Shown: positions 1 through 6,460 of the stretch, in pieces
Layout: every line of letters starts with the position of its first letter
Numbering within the stretch: position 1 is the stretch's first letter
Origin: an uncultured Prevotellaceae bacterium
Lineage (GTDB): Bacteria; Bacteroidota; Bacteroidia; Bacteroidales; Bacteroidaceae
Assembly: GCA_946644025.1 (NCBI GenBank)
Contig: CAMPCG010000074.1
Coordinates: 1-10,566, forward strand
Length of the DNA stretch: 10,566 nt
Direction: 5' to 3'
Made by a program: the position numbers and the translations under genes
Notes under the pieces: model-generated
The model's database searches: none
What the model was told of the DNA's origin: nothing
Seen by the model: the letters and a program-made list of their open reading frames with translations, nothing else

Positions 1-1
1 G

Positions 2-235
2 CACCTGCTGCTCCGCGAGTACAAGGAGCTGTTCGGCAAGGACGGCATCATTCAGGTGGACCACGCCGGTCTGGAGTGCTCCGTCATCCTGGGCAAGTAC
101 CCCCACCTGGACGTCGTCTCCCTCGGCCCCACGATGAAGTCGCCCCACACCACGCAGGAGCGCGCCCTCATCGAGACCGTAGCCCCCTTCTGGCAGCTGC
201 TGGTGAAGACCCTCGAGGCCGTGCCGCAGAAGTAA
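2..235 (+). CDS. pepD: Aminoacyl-histidine dipeptidase (PepD, M20 family), C-terminal fragment
   Basis: This is the last 77 codons of a gene whose 5' part lies outside the window; it ends in TAA at 233-235. PepD enzymes are cytosolic metallopeptidases that cleave Xaa-His and related dipeptides. The fragment carries the HAGLEC motif (fragment residues 21-26), then a GPTMKSPHTTQE segment, which match the C-terminal end of the PepD branch of M20. The His of SPHTTQE is 29 residues from the C-terminus, the same distance as the last metal-ligand histidine (His461 of 490) reported for Vibrio PepD, so the active site end looks intact. It is the only plus-strand gene, converges on the secreted-protein genes and is a housekeeping gene rather than part of that cluster. 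The assignment rests on recalled family motifs over a short fragment. Confidence 0.88.
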   Translation, partial: HLLLREYKELFGKDGIIQVDHAGLECSVILGKYPHLDVVSLGPTMKSPHTTQERALIETVAPFWQLLVKTLEAVPQK

Positions 236-252
236 CCTGACCACGGCAAGAC

Positions 253-298
253 AAACGGAAACAGCCGGTGCATTACGCTGCACCGGCTGTTTCCGTTT
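253..298. terminator. Perfect 20-bp inverted repeat, likely bidirectional terminator
   Basis: The arms 253-272 and 279-298 are exact reverse complements with a 6-nt loop (273-278). The outer base pairs are AAAC/GTTT, so each strand ends in a short U-rich edge. It sits 17 nt after the dipeptidase stop and 23 nt after the stop of the convergent CotH gene, the expected place for a terminator serving both. There is no long T-run on either side, so the mode of termination is inferred. Confidence 0.8.
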
Positions 299-321
299 AT
301 GTATTTGCGCCTCCCGCCCGG

Positions 322-2805
322 TTATTCCGAAGCCATGATGGTGATGACGGTCGAGATGTCGGCCACGTCGACCGTGCCGTCGGCGTTCACGTCGGCGCTG
401 CCCGATGCTGACGCTTCGGGAATGGTGTCGCCGGCCATGATGCTGACGATGGCGGAGATGTCGGCCACGTCGACCGTTCCGTCGCCGTTGACGTCGCCAG
501 CGATGGGGCCTTTCGCCTTCGGGATGAGCCAGGCGGAGCTGATGCGCACGTTGTCGCTCCAGTTCACCTTCAGCACGTGCAGATGGACGAAGTCATCCTC
601 ACGCACCTTCCCCTCGTTGGTCTTGGCAGAGGCCAGGTCGGCCAGCGGCATGACGATACACTGGTTGTCGCTGTCCCAGTAGGGGCTGTCGTCGTCGAGG
701 TCGACGATAATCTGCTTGTAGGGGCCGTGGTCCACGAGGCGGTTGGCCAGCACGCGCAGGCCGCTGCCGCTGCCGCGCAATACGAGGCTGTCGTAGTTGG
801 TGAGGTCGGCATAGCAGTTCCACGTCACGTAGCCGAAGCCCGCGACGGCGGTGCCGCCGCCTGCGCTGACGCCCATGTTCCAGTCCACGTTGACGGTGTT
901 GCCGGTGGGCTGCGAGTCGGCAGCGTTGCCGTCCCACTGGCAGAAGAGCGTCGGCCGCAGCTTCTCCCAGTCCTGTGGCGGCTCGAAGTCGTCGACGTCC
1001 ACGAAGCTGGTTATCTGTCCGAGCACGATGTCCGAGCGTTTGGGGAAATACTCGGTGAGCAGGCGTTTGCGCTCGGCGGCATACTGGTTGTCGACGGTGT
1101 AGAGCTGACCCTTGGAGGTGTACTGGTGAACGTCGCGGCGGTAGTCGCCCCATCGGGCAGCCTCGGCATAGAGGGCGCTGGCAATGACGCTGTGCAGGCT
1201 GTCCCAGAGCGCTACGACGCTCTCCTGGCCCATCAGGCCGTCAGGGGCGAGCAGCTCCTTGGCACGGCGCAGGTACTGGCGGGCGAAGTCGTCGTTGTGC
1301 AGCAGGTTGTGGAAGATGCCGGTGGGGTAGTTGTAGCCGTTGTCCTTCGTCAGGTTGTTCTCCTGGACGTTCTCCAGGATGACCTCCGAGTCCCAGCAGA
1401 GGAAGCGGAAGCCCTTGCAGTCGGCCCCGCGGCTACGCAGGGCGTACCAGTTGTGGTGGTCCCAGTCGGTGTTGCCGGCATAGTGGTTGATGAGCATGTA
1501 GTCTATGAAGGCGGGAATGTCGAGCAGCGAGTCCTTCAAGGCTGCGTAGGCCTCGTCGGGCGCGGAGATGAGCGTGCCGTCGCCCGCCAGGAAGACGGAG
1601 CCCGACCCTCCGACGATACCAGCCAGCCGCGTCATGCGATACCAGGCGGCGAGGGTGCCCTCGCTGCTTTCGAAGTGGTTGCCGCCCGACTCCTCAATCT
1701 TGATGACGTCGACGTCGGCCTTCTCTCCGCCTATGTGGTCCTTGCCGAACTGGTCGTCTACGCGCTCGGCCAAGTTGTAGAGTCCCCAGTACATACCGTT
1801 GAGGAAGAGGTTGACGTAGCGGGCATTGACGCTGGTGCGCCCCAGGCTGTTCTGCAGGCGCCGGGCCCACACGTCGCGGGTGTACTGCGCTTTCTTGCGG
1901 TTGCCGCTGTCCCAGTGCTGCCAGGAGTTGCCGAAGTGGCAGCGCAGCACGAGCTGGTCGAACTTGGCGGGCTGGTCTTCGCCGAAGAGCGGATACTTCA
2001 GCGTCTTGGGGCCGTACTTCTCCTTGAACACCAGGCGGAAGGAGTGCTTGGGGTTCTTCTCGGGCAGACGACCGTGGCCGCCGTGCAGGCGAAGGCCGCA
2101 GGAGACGGAGAAGCCCTCGTCGGTAGCATCGCCGCCCGAGGGCTGTATCAGCTCTACGCTGGCGGGCCGTGTCCATCCGTGGCCGGTGTCATCGCCCACG
2201 GGCGGACCGGTGAAGATGTAGATGCCACCGCGCACGGAGTCGTTCTCGTGGCTGAAGAGGTTGCCGGGGTCGGTGGCGATGCTCACCACGGGCAGCGACC
2301 GCAGGCCCTCGATAATCTTCGGGCGCAGCGTGGGGTCGTCGGTCATCTCCGGGTCCATCTCGTAGTCGGCCTTGGCAGTGCCGCTGATGGTGGTGTAGCT
2401 GCCCCAGGTCGAGGGATAGCCCGGGGGCGTGTTCGACTGCCTGAGTATGTCGTTGACGAAAAGATAGGTGGCTGTGGAAACGGGAGTGAGGCGCAGGTCG
2501 CCGCCAAAGATGGCCGCCCGCACGATGGTGGTGCCGCCGATGTCGAGCGGTGTGCCGTCGTAGACCGCGCTCGAGGCCGTGGGCTCGCTGCCGTCGAGGG
2601 TGTAGCGCAAGGTGGCGTCGCCCTCCACGTCGGCTTCGATGGTCAGGGCGAACGGCTCGTCATAGAACCCATGCTGATGGCTGAAAACGACGTCCTGAGC
2701 CTGTGTCCGCCAAGGCAGGAGGACACAGGTCAGGACGAGCCCCCACCAACCTCCCCCTAAAGGGGAGGCTACGGTCAGGGCACGAAATAAAGGGTTAAGG
2801 TTCAT
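322..2805 (-). CDS. Secreted CotH-kinase-family protein with N-terminal chitobiase-C-like domain and C-terminal dockerin
   Basis: 827 aa. Residues 1-36 form a signal peptide (hydrophobic VLTCVLLPW, cleavage expected after TQA). Residues about 40-116 resemble the beta-sandwich of the chitobiase/beta-hexosaminidase C-terminal family (YTLDGSEPT). Residues about 165-485 are a CotH domain: LPVVSIATD, then the NLFLNGMYWGLYNLAERVD stretch, then NTDWDHHNW (445-453) and CWDSE (470-474), whose Asp and Asn residues are the likely nucleotide/metal ligands. CotH proteins are atypical protein kinases first described in spore coats; in non-sporing bacteria and in dockerin-bearing proteins their substrates are unknown. 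Residues about 618-762 are module A, also found in the large protein at 6461-10270. Residues 770-827 are two calcium-loop dockerin repeats. The start lies 3 nt past the GH98 stop, so translational coupling is likely. No other Met precedes residue 150, so the start is secure. Family calls are from motifs; kinase activity is inferred. Confidence 0.9.
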   Translation of the reverse strand: MNLNPLFRALTVASPLGGGWWGLVLTCVLLPWRTQAQDVVFSHQHGFYDEPFALTIEADVEGDATLRYTLDGSEPTASSAVYDGTPLDIGGTTIVRAAIFGGDLRLTPVSTATYLFVNDILRQSNTPPGYPSTWGSYTTISGTAKADYEMDPEMTDDPTLRPKIIEGLRSLPVVSIATDPGNLFSHENDSVRGGIYIFTGPPVGDDTGHGWTRPASVELIQPSGGDATDEGFSVSCGLRLHGGHGRLPEKNPKHSFRLVFKEKYGPKTLKYPLFGEDQPAKFDQLVLRCHFGNSWQHWDSGNRKKAQYTRDVWARRLQNSLGRTSVNARYVNLFLNGMYWGLYNLAERVDDQFGKDHIGGEKADVDVIKIEESGGNHFESSEGTLAAWYRMTRLAGIVGGSGSVFLAGDGTLISAPDEAYAALKDSLLDIPAFIDYMLINHYAGNTDWDHHNWYALRSRGADCKGFRFLCWDSEVILENVQENNLTKDNGYNYPTGIFHNLLHNDDFARQYLRRAKELLAPDGLMGQESVVALWDSLHSVIASALYAEAARWGDYRRDVHQYTSKGQLYTVDNQYAAERKRLLTEYFPKRSDIVLGQITSFVDVDDFEPPQDWEKLRPTLFCQWDGNAADSQPTGNTVNVDWNMGVSAGGGTAVAGFGYVTWNCYADLTNYDSLVLRGSGSGLRVLANRLVDHGPYKQIIVDLDDDSPYWDSDNQCIVMPLADLASAKTNEGKVREDDFVHLHVLKVNWSDNVRISSAWLIPKAKGPIAGDVNGDGTVDVADISAIVSIMAGDTIPEASASGSADVNADGTVDVADISTVITIMASE
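325..498 (-). other. Dockerin-like domain of the CotH protein (two Ca-loop repeats)
   Basis: It encodes residues 770-827. Each repeat has the loop D-x-N-x-D-G-x-V-D-x-x-D followed by a short helix (DISAIVSIM, DISTVITIM). The second repeat has NAD in place of NGD, which keeps all calcium-ligand positions. The linker contains TIPEAS, shared with the GH98 dockerin. Positions 10-11 of both loops are V-A and positions 17-18 are V-S and I-T. Confidence 0.9.
520..954 (-). other. Module A, copy in the CotH protein
   Basis: It encodes residues about 618-762, between the CotH domain and the dockerin. Landmarks are YADLTNY (665-671), ANRLVD (687-692), QCIVMP (715-720) and FVHLHVLK (739-746). The same landmarks occur in the same order at the N-terminus of the large protein (9731-10195). 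The predicted character is a beta-rich, probably carbohydrate-binding module; I know of no characterised function. Confidence 0.75.
2691..2737 (-). repeat. Long hairpin inside the signal-peptide codons of the CotH gene
   Basis: Left arm 2691-2708 and right arm 2721-2737 pair over 17 bp with one bulged base (2699) and a 12-nt loop (2709-2720). It covers codons 23-39 of the CotH gene, from the hydrophobic core to just past the cleavage site. A stem this long by chance in coding sequence is unlikely; see the adjacent palindrome at 2750-2768. Confidence 0.75.
2750..2768. repeat. REP-like palindrome (7-bp arms) inside the signal-peptide codons
   Basis: The arms CCTCCCC and GGGGAGG are separated by 5 nt. 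With its flanking GGTTGGTGGGGG on the minus strand it resembles the interspersed CCCCTTTAGGGGAGG palindromes I recall from many Bacteroidetes genomes. Here it is translated as SPLGGGWW (residues 14-21). Whether it is a mobile or dispersed repeat cannot be settled from one copy. Confidence 0.5.
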
Positions 2806-2808
2806 GGG

Positions 2809-5800
2809 TTATGGTGTAGTTCTGGCGTTGGCCGCCATGATGCTTATGACGTTGGAGATGTCGGCCACGTCGACCGAGCCGTCGCCGTTGACGTCGGCGT
2901 TGCCCGATGCTTCGGGAATAGTGGCGCCGGCCATGACGCTGATGATGGTCGAGATGTCGGCCACGTCGACCACGCCGTCGCCGTTGACGTCGCCCTCGAT
3001 AAATTCGGGCTCCACCGCCTTGAGGCTGCACTCCAGCAGGAGGAACTCGTCGAAGCCGCCGATGGCATCCTGATTCTGGAAACTGATGACGTAGCGCCCG
3101 GCGGCATCGACGGTGAAGGGCAGTTCAAAGAGCTTTGCCGAGGTCACGCTGGCCGAGGTAGAGCCGTTGGCATTGGGTGTGGCCGTGGTCGAAGCCGATG
3201 TGGCAATGACCTCGCCAGTCGCGTAGTCGAGAATCTGAGCCTTGTACTTCGGCGAGTTCTTCCAGGCAGCCATGGAGTAGTCGAGCACGTAGTCGCCGGG
3301 CTCCAGCGTCAGCGGGAAGGCATTCTGGCGGCCATACTCGGCCACGCCGTCGCGCCAATAGATGGCCTTACCCTGGTGGCCGTTGAAGCCGTTCATGGTG
3401 CGGGCGCCCTGGCTGTAGGAGTTAGGATATTCGTGGACATCGCCGTTCTCCTGCACGCAGCGCCAGCCCGGAGGCATGGTGCCGGCCACGACGGTCTCGA
3501 AGTTGAGCTTGTACAAGACGCCCTTCTCGGCATAAACGGGCTTCAGGGTGACGTTGTCGTTGGGCATGACGAAGCAGAGGCGCTGGGTGCCGGGTGTCAG
3601 ACGCTGGGCGTCGGAGGCCGGGAACAGTCCTCCGTTCTCCAGCGAGAGGGTCTTGCCCAGGGTGTAGAACACCGAGTTCACCAGTCTCAGCTCGGTCAGC
3701 TCGAATCCCTTGGCCGCCTCTATGTCGAGCGTGATGGTGTCGCCCTCGGCGGCCTCTTCCTTGTCGGCAGTGATGACGCCGCCCTCATTGTCCTGCAAGG
3801 AGACGTAGTAAGTCATCGGTGCCACGTCCTTCGGCCGGTAGCTCACCTGGTCGATATACATGGGCAGCGAGCCGGAGTTCTGGATGACGAGCTCGTTGGT
3901 GCCCTCGTTCATCGTGGCCTCCACCCTGGCGTAGCGCCACTCGTTGGTATTGGTCTTGGCACAGCTTACCGTGCTGGTCGTTCCGTTGACGGTGATTTTG
4001 ACGTTACCCGCCTTCGAGGTGCAGGTGTAGCGCACGGAGATCACGTAGTCGCCGGCCTGGTTGGCGTCGAGCTCGAGCTGGTGTCGCAGCGAGGCGCCGC
4101 TGTTGGTGCCCATGTCGACGAATCCGTTGCCGGCATGGCCGATGACGCTGGGGTACTGGCCGTATTGGTCGGTGCAGCAGTTCTTCACGTTCTTGAAGTC
4201 CATGTCCTCAGCCTCGATGAGTATTTCCCCTCTCCATGCCTCGGGCTGTTTGGGCAGTTCCAGGGGCTTGAGCTCGATGGCGTCGGTCTTGTCTGAGCGG
4301 TCGGCGCTGCCCGAGCAGCTGACGGTGAGGTCGAGTCCGCCGCAGTGGCGCACGATGATGGTGTCGATGCCGGTGTCGGCGCCGTAGCGCTGCGTGGCCG
4401 TGGTGCTGGAGTAGTTCTTGGCCGACGAGTGCTTGGTGAGCTTAAGGACAGGCTCTGCCGAGCATCCGCGAATGATGATGGTGTCGAGGGCCATGCTGAC
4501 GGTGTCGTTATAGTTTCTTCCGGCGTAGCTCCATGTGCCGGCGCGATAGTTGTTGAGGTAGAAGTCGATGTGGTCGGCATACTCGCGTATGAGTCCGCTG
4601 GAGAGTTTGCCGTATCGCAGTTCCATCTCGTCGCAGGTGTTGTACTCCAGGGGCATGACGGCCTCGGCGCGCTGCTTGCCGTTGAGGTAGGAGTGGGGGT
4701 TGTAGGTGACGAGCTGGTTACGGTATCGGTTGACGTACAGGTCGCCGGTCGACACCTTGGGGTATCGGGTCTGGAAGTCGCTCAGCTTCTTGGTCTCGGT
4801 GCTCCAGCGCGAGGTGTAGTTGCTCTTCTTCACCTGCAGGGGAATGGCTTTTGCTGCGTCGTCGTAGAGGCCGGTGACCATGGGGATGGCGCCGTAGCGT
4901 CCCGTCGACTTGAAGTAGCAGTAATTGTTCATCCACTGTCCGTTGCCCCGGTTCATGGGGTCGGTCTGCTTGTAGAGTCCGTCGTAGAGCGAGCCCCAGG
5001 TGGCATACTTGTCTTCGTCGTCGCCGCTGGTCTTGTCGTTGATGATGACTATCTGGGTCTTCCCGACCACTTCCTCGCGGGTGGGAATATACATGGTTCC
5101 GTCGACAATCTTCCGGAACATGTCTATCCACACGCCGTTCATGTTGGCGAATCGTGCCCAGTTACGGCGTCGGTAGTTGTTGTCGACGGTGGTCTGGCTG
5201 CTCTCGTACATGCACTCGCGGTTCCAGGTCAGTTCGGGTCCGTCCCATACGGAGCCGCCGTTGACGCAGGTCTGCTCCATCACCGTGCCGATGCCGGCGG
5301 CGGCGGGATAGACGCACTTGCCCTCGCCCATGATGTCGTCCATGGCGCCGTTCCATCCGCAGTTGTCGTAGCGCACGCCGTAGGCCCTGGTCAGTCCGCT
5401 GATGAAGGGTCCCCAGGAGACGCTCTCGTTGTTGTAGAAGCACGACGAGGTGGTGTACTTATAGAGGAAGAGCATGTTCTCGGGATAGTTCTTGCAGGCC
5501 TGTAGGAACTTGCTGTTGCGCTTGAGCTCGCCGATGGGGTTGAGGCCGTGGCTCCAGATGTTGCCGCAGAAGGAGACGGTGAGCACGCCGCCATACTGGT
5601 GGGACATCTCTACGAGCCGGGCGAAGAGGGCCCAGCGGTCGGTCTGCGTGGCCGACGACTTGTCGCCGCTCTCGTCGAATCCCCAGAACTGCTCGGCGTA
5701 GTTCCATCCCAGAAAGTTGGGGAACTTCTTGAAGAAATACTCGAAGGTGGCCATGTCGTAGTCCTGTATGTGGGTGTGTCCTCCAGAGGCGGGCTGGCAC

Positions 5801-6126
5801 GAGAACCACACGCCGTTCTTCTGGCACACCGTTCCCCACGACTTGTAGGTCTGGAAGGCGTAGTGGGGCATCTTGTATCGCTCACGGGCCTTGTCGTATC
5901 CGCACGAGAGCGACAGGTTCATGCAGACGTAGGGGCGGATGTCCTCGGGTATGAGGTCGATGATTTTCTGCGGGTCGGCCTTGTACCATACGTCGACGTG
6001 GATGAACCACAGGGGGTGTTGTGCATCGATGGGTCGGCGCTGCTGGGCGCTGACGGTCGTCAGGGTGGCGCAGAGCAGGAAGAACAGGCAGAGGCCACGC
6101 AGGAGCTTTGACGAAATCTGTTTCAT
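2809..6126 (-). CDS. Secreted GH98 endo-glycosidase with CBM6/35-like module and C-terminal dockerin
   Basis: 1105 aa from the ATG at 6124-6126. An upstream in-frame ATG (6189) would bury the signal peptide (MKQISSKLLRG...VSA, cleavage near residue 28) behind a Pro-rich tail, so it is rejected. Residues about 30-345 are the GH98 catalytic barrel: PQKIIDLIPEDIRP, NYAEQFWGFD, YGVRYDNCGW and DGPELTW. Glu145, Asp254 and Glu298 match the acid and the Asp/Glu pair of the pneumococcal enzymes. Residues about 345-630 are the GH98 C-terminal beta domain (FDGLYK-like YDGLYKQTD, SNYTSRWS, EYNTCDEMELRYG). Then come a CBM6/35-like domain (635-767, ILIEAEDMD), a small beta repeat domain (771-868), module B (869-1036) and two dockerin repeats (1045-1100). 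Characterised GH98 enzymes release blood-group A/B oligosaccharides (endo-beta-1,4-galactosidase); some Bacteroides members are xylanases. The close motif match favours the host-glycan type, but the substrate is not proven. It is the first gene of an operon with CotH. Confidence 0.95.
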   Translation of the reverse strand: MKQISSKLLRGLCLFFLLCATLTTVSAQQRRPIDAQHPLWFIHVDVWYKADPQKIIDLIPEDIRPYVCMNLSLSCGYDKARERYKMPHYAFQTYKSWGTVCQKNGVWFSCQPASGGHTHIQDYDMATFEYFFKKFPNFLGWNYAEQFWGFDESGDKSSATQTDRWALFARLVEMSHQYGGVLTVSFCGNIWSHGLNPIGELKRNSKFLQACKNYPENMLFLYKYTTSSCFYNNESVSWGPFISGLTRAYGVRYDNCGWNGAMDDIMGEGKCVYPAAAGIGTVMEQTCVNGGSVWDGPELTWNRECMYESSQTTVDNNYRRRNWARFANMNGVWIDMFRKIVDGTMYIPTREEVVGKTQIVIINDKTSGDDEDKYATWGSLYDGLYKQTDPMNRGNGQWMNNYCYFKSTGRYGAIPMVTGLYDDAAKAIPLQVKKSNYTSRWSTETKKLSDFQTRYPKVSTGDLYVNRYRNQLVTYNPHSYLNGKQRAEAVMPLEYNTCDEMELRYGKLSSGLIREYADHIDFYLNNYRAGTWSYAGRNYNDTVSMALDTIIIRGCSAEPVLKLTKHSSAKNYSSTTATQRYGADTGIDTIIVRHCGGLDLTVSCSGSADRSDKTDAIELKPLELPKQPEAWRGEILIEAEDMDFKNVKNCCTDQYGQYPSVIGHAGNGFVDMGTNSGASLRHQLELDANQAGDYVISVRYTCTSKAGNVKITVNGTTSTVSCAKTNTNEWRYARVEATMNEGTNELVIQNSGSLPMYIDQVSYRPKDVAPMTYYVSLQDNEGGVITADKEEAAEGDTITLDIEAAKGFELTELRLVNSVFYTLGKTLSLENGGLFPASDAQRLTPGTQRLCFVMPNDNVTLKPVYAEKGVLYKLNFETVVAGTMPPGWRCVQENGDVHEYPNSYSQGARTMNGFNGHQGKAIYWRDGVAEYGRQNAFPLTLEPGDYVLDYSMAAWKNSPKYKAQILDYATGEVIATSASTTATPNANGSTSASVTSAKLFELPFTVDAAGRYVISFQNQDAIGGFDEFLLLECSLKAVEPEFIEGDVNGDGVVDVADISTIISVMAGATIPEASGNADVNGDGSVDVADISNVISIMAANARTTP
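2812..2994 (-). other. Dockerin-like domain of the GH98 enzyme (two Ca-loop repeats)
   Basis: It encodes the last 61 residues. Both loops are DVNGDGxVDVAD, each followed by a helix (DISTIISVM, DISNVISIM). Recognition positions are V-A (10-11) and I-S (17-18) in both halves, so the domain is nearly two-fold symmetric. At DNA level it differs from the CotH dockerin by a 6-nt indel in the linker plus scattered substitutions. Confidence 0.92.
3019..3522 (-). other. Module B, copy in the GH98 enzyme
   Basis: It encodes residues about 869-1036, immediately before the dockerin. Landmarks are a PPGW turn, SQGARTM, KAIYWRDGVAEYG, LEPGDYVLDYSMAAWKN, EVIATSAS, PNANGS, VTS and a final GGFDEFLL. The same order is found in the large protein (8009-8512). 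It is probably a beta-sandwich binding module; I recognise no named family. Confidence 0.75.
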
Positions 6127-6170
6127 GGGTGTTGGGTGGGTATAAATATTTTTACTTTTACTTGGCGGTG

Positions 6171-6187
6171 GCGGCCTCGCAGGCCGC
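6171..6187 (-). promoter_or_regulatory. Hairpin in the GH98 leader
   Basis: Perfect 7-bp GC-rich arms with a 3-nt loop, 45 nt upstream of the start codon and inside the inferred 5' UTR. It could affect mRNA stability or translation initiation; there is no direct evidence for regulation. Confidence 0.45.
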
Positions 6188-6281
6188 ACAATGAACGAAA
6201 AGAATTATGGCGTTCACTATTGGTGGTGGGTGGTGGGTGTTAGGTAGTGGGTGTTAGGTGGGTGAATTAAGAAATTCGGTG

Positions 6282-6313
6282 CAAAGGTAAAAAGAAATTC
6301 TGTTAGTTGCAAG
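6282..6313 (-). promoter_or_regulatory. Bacteroidetes-type promoter for the GH98-CotH operon
   Basis: On the minus strand a TACCTTTG (6282-6289) fits the -7 consensus TAnnTTTG, and CTTG (6310-6313) lies 20 nt further upstream as a one-mismatch -33 TTTG. The flanks are AT-rich. The start of transcription would fall near 6276, giving a 5' UTR of about 150 nt. Confidence 0.75.
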
Positions 6314-6385
6314 CGTTTTGCGTTTCCTTTTATTTATTAAATGTGTCAGCATTGTGGCGTAGGCGGGGCGGGCCTGTAAAAACGG

Positions 6386-6423
6386 GACACGGATGCCGCC
6401 TTCCATTGTGCGGCATCCGTGTC
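6386..6423 (-). terminator. Rho-independent terminator candidate after the large gene
   Basis: Perfect 14-bp arms (6386-6399 and 6410-6423) with a 10-nt loop, 37 nt past the stop of the large gene. On the minus strand the stem is followed by CCCGTTTTTAC, a short T-run. It implies that the large gene is transcribed separately from the GH98-CotH pair. Confidence 0.78.
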
Positions 6424-6460
6424 GGGATGTACTACCCCTTTTGGGGGGAAATCATGGCGT

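Larger units (their letters stand above)
6127..6460. other. 334-nt intergenic region: terminator, promoter and structured leader
   Basis: From the upstream gene inward it holds a terminator-like hairpin (6386-6423), the GH98 promoter (6282-6313) and a leader of about 150 nt. The leader contains two copies of a 14-nt unit, read on the plus strand as GTGGGTGTTAGGTA (6233-6246, and 6247-6260 with the last base changed). It also has a 7-bp hairpin (6171-6187) and an AT-rich stretch (6140-6160). The mRNA-sense leader is C-rich and free of G-runs; a related CCCAACACCC motif abuts the ATG. No gene is visible in it. Confidence 0.7.

Noticed and set aside
577..2760. Long open frame on the plus strand (727 codons) opposite the CotH gene
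   Set aside because: Its product is Val/Ala/Gly-rich without domain character. It is an antisense shadow caused by strong GC bias at third codon positions of the real gene, which has signal peptide, CotH motifs and dockerin.
3376..5505. Two plus-strand open frames (3376-4296 and 4345-5505) opposite GH98
   Set aside because: Same antisense shadow effect; low-complexity Val/Gly/His-rich translations, while the minus strand encodes clear GH98 motifs across the same bases.
6127..6189. N-terminal extension of GH98 by 21 codons
   Set aside because: Pro-rich leader sequence containing the 6171-6187 hairpin; the ATG at 6126 gives a typical Sec signal peptide.
6435..6448. CCCCTTTTGGGG palindrome as a second terminator for the large gene
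   Set aside because: The stem is only about 4 bp with no following T-run on the minus strand; the 14-bp stem at 6386-6423 is a far better candidate.
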